A stretch of DNA of 64,000 bases from an uncultured Dehalococcoidia bacterium (GTDB lineage: Bacteria > Chloroflexota > Dehalococcoidia > Lucifugimonadales > UBA3495): the NCBI GenBank assembly GCA_958296225.1, contig OY282456.1, positions 3,100,001 through 3,164,000 of the forward strand. The letters run 5' to 3'. Positions 63,028-64,000 of the stretch are shown in pieces (the stretch's first letter is position 1; each line of letters begins with the position of its first letter). A program made the translations under genes and the position numbers. Below the pieces are notes generated by a model. It was not told the DNA's origin. It saw nothing but the letters and a program-made list of their open reading frames with translations, and made no database searches.

Positions 63028-63825
63028 TTAATCGTCCGCGGCGACCGCTACCGCATTTACGCCAATCTCAGCCAGGAACCCGGCGAGCAAGCCATTAAAA
63101 ACTGCGGGCTGCTCAAAATGCGTTGAATGCGCCGCTTCCGGCACCACTTCCAGCCGGCTGCCCGGTATCAGCCGCTGCACCGCCGCAATCACCGGCGGCG
63201 GGAAAATCCGGTCTTCCGCGCCCACCACCAGCAGCGTGGGAATCGTCAGGTTAGCCAATTCCGCCGCCGACGGCCCGCCGGGATTGCGAAACAACCCCGA
63301 CACTACGCTAACCGGCATTGCCGGATTGATGCGTCCAATCGCGCCGAACAGGAACGTCAACTCCGGCTGGCCGGCGATGAAACCGTCACTCAGCGCCCGC
63401 CGCAGCGGATGCTCCGGCGGATGCACGTCCTCGAGCAGCGACACCACCGACGCATCCCCAATGCCTCCGGTAGTGTCCGCCAGCACCAGCCCGGCCACGC
63501 GCTCCGGGTGCGCCAGCGCGAAACCGAGGCAGGTGACGCCGCCCATGGACTGCGCCACCAAAACCGCGCGCCCGATTTCCAGATAGTCCAGCAGGGCCGC
63601 CAGGTCGGCAGCAAAGGTTGCCGGGTCCGGTTCTCCAAGGGGCCCGCTGGTCAATCCCCACCCCCGGTGGTCAAAGGTGACACAGCGATTTTGGTCTTGA
63701 AACGCCGCCACCTGCTGCCACCAGCTCAGGTGATTTCCGCCGCGCCCGTGGGCAAACACGATGGCCGGCCCGTCGCCGTGGCTCTCGTAAAACAGCTCCG
63801 TCCCGTCAATCGGGGCATAAGGCAT
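63028..63825 (-). CDS. Alpha/beta hydrolase
   Basis: A 265-residue alpha/beta hydrolase-fold enzyme. The oxyanion segment FAHGRGGN (about 24-31), DHRGWGLTSGP, the nucleophile elbow AQSMGG (Ser near 93), GAEDRIFPP (Asp near 206) and AAHSTHFEQP (His near 234) make a full catalytic triad. The small cap (about 120-170) is helical. Likely an esterase or C-C bond hydrolase, with substrate unknown. GGAGGTG lies six bases upstream of the ATG. It is convergent with the hydroxyacid oxidase gene. Confidence 0.9.
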   Translation of the reverse strand: MPYAPIDGTELFYESHGDGPAIVFAHGRGGNHLSWWQQVAAFQDQNRCVTFDHRGWGLTSGPLGEPDPATFAADLAALLDYLEIGRAVLVAQSMGGVTCLGFALAHPERVAGLVLADTTGGIGDASVVSLLEDVHPPEHPLRRALSDGFIAGQPELTFLFGAIGRINPAMPVSVVSGLFRNPGGPSAAELANLTIPTLLVVGAEDRIFPPPVIAAVQRLIPGSRLEVVPEAAHSTHFEQPAVFNGLLAGFLAEIGVNAVAVAADD

Positions 63826-63897
63826 ATCAGCACCTCCGGTTTGCGAATAAACCCGGCTCTCTCAGGGTGAGGGATAGGGGCGGGGGTTAGGCGGCGG

Positions 63898-64000
63898 CTA
63901 AACCGCCCACTGCTCCCGCCGGTAGGCCGCATCCCAAAACATATACTCGTACCGGCTGCTGACGATGAAGGCGTACCGCATCGCCTCCCGTTCCTGCCGG
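63898..64000 (-). CDS. C-terminal end of a TenA/thiaminase II-like protein, truncated by the window edge
   Basis: The minus strand is open from the window edge to a TAG at 63898-63900, giving 33 codons ending RYAFIVSSRYEYMFWDAAY and RREQWAV. The pattern F...S.RYE..FWDAAY...W is the C-terminal helix of TenA family proteins (thiaminase II or a related heme-oxygenase-fold enzyme of thiamin salvage), including the conserved Tyr-Glu and the closing Trp. The rest of the gene lies beyond the window. The gap to the hydrolase gene (63826-63897) holds a TAACCCCCGCCCCTATCCCT-like repeat fragment on the minus strand. Confidence 0.55.
   Translation of the reverse strand, partial: RQEREAMRYAFIVSSRYEYMFWDAAYRREQWAV

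Overview
This 64-kb, GC-rich window looks like chromosomal DNA of a free-living or host-associated bacterium, probably a Chloroflexota member of the SAR202/Dehalococcoidia kind. The basis is indirect: many short-chain dehydrogenases, family III CoA-transferases and FMN/FAD enzymes, single-chain glycyl-tRNA synthetase, CobN with a fused ChlI/ChlD partner, Uma2 arrays and abundant short intergenic palindromes. No rRNA, tRNA, CRISPR array, phage gene or transposase was recognised, so the taxonomy is inference only. Many genes have clear Shine-Dalgarno sequences; two appear leaderless.

Layout. 0-4.5 kb: 3' part of a molybdenum hydroxylase large subunit, a MoaD/ThiS-like carrier, and a DUF3352 membrane protein on the minus strand. 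4.5-13.3 kb: a cobalamin unit, with a sigma70-type promoter, a B12 riboswitch and an intrinsic terminator preceding cbiE, cobN, a small unknown gene, cbtB, cbtA and a ChlI-ChlD fusion. 13.4-17.1 kb: glycyl-tRNA synthetase, biotin ligase and two SDR genes, the second with its catalytic residues lost. 17.2-19.1 kb: a PD-(D/E)XK protein and two overlapping PaREP1/HEPN-like genes. 19.1-25.3 kb: a histidine operon hisZ-hisG-(phospholipase C-like)-hisD-hisC-hisB. 25.4-30.8 kb: enoyl-CoA hydratase, an NfeD/SPFH pair, twin small membrane proteins with matching leaderless promoters, and MeaB.

30.8-31.7 kb has no convincing gene but holds two copies of a dispersed repeat. 31.7-41.2 kb is the most unusual part. 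It has an SDR, three paralogous proteins joining a helical head, heptad coiled-coil repeats and a PD-(D/E)XK-like domain with E-x-S in place of E-x-K, a cysteinyl-tRNA synthetase fused to a GT2 glycosyltransferase, and four near-identical tandem Uma2 nuclease-fold genes. The Uma2 genes differ in length only by whole heptads (2, 3, 6 and 8 AQRD units). 41.2-54 kb: a double CoA-transferase, two near-identical GT39-like membrane proteins (one with a G16 tract in its coding region), an FAD oxidoreductase, nitronate monooxygenase, FmdB, DUF971, an orphan two-TM sensor-like protein and a ThDP enzyme. 54-57.6 kb: a Septu-like ATPase/HNH pair, a truncated 5' copy of the por gene and a two-domain nuclease-fold protein. 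57.7-61.1 kb: a three-gene 2-oxoacid:ferredoxin oxidoreductase operon. 61.2-64 kb: an unknown gene, an FMN 2-hydroxyacid oxidase, an alpha/beta hydrolase and the C-terminus of a TenA-like protein.

The best candidates for new biology are the heptad-expanding nuclease-fold cluster around the CysRS-GT2 fusion, the homopolymer-bearing membrane glycosyltransferase, and the cargo segment bracketed by two copies of the por promoter and 5' end.
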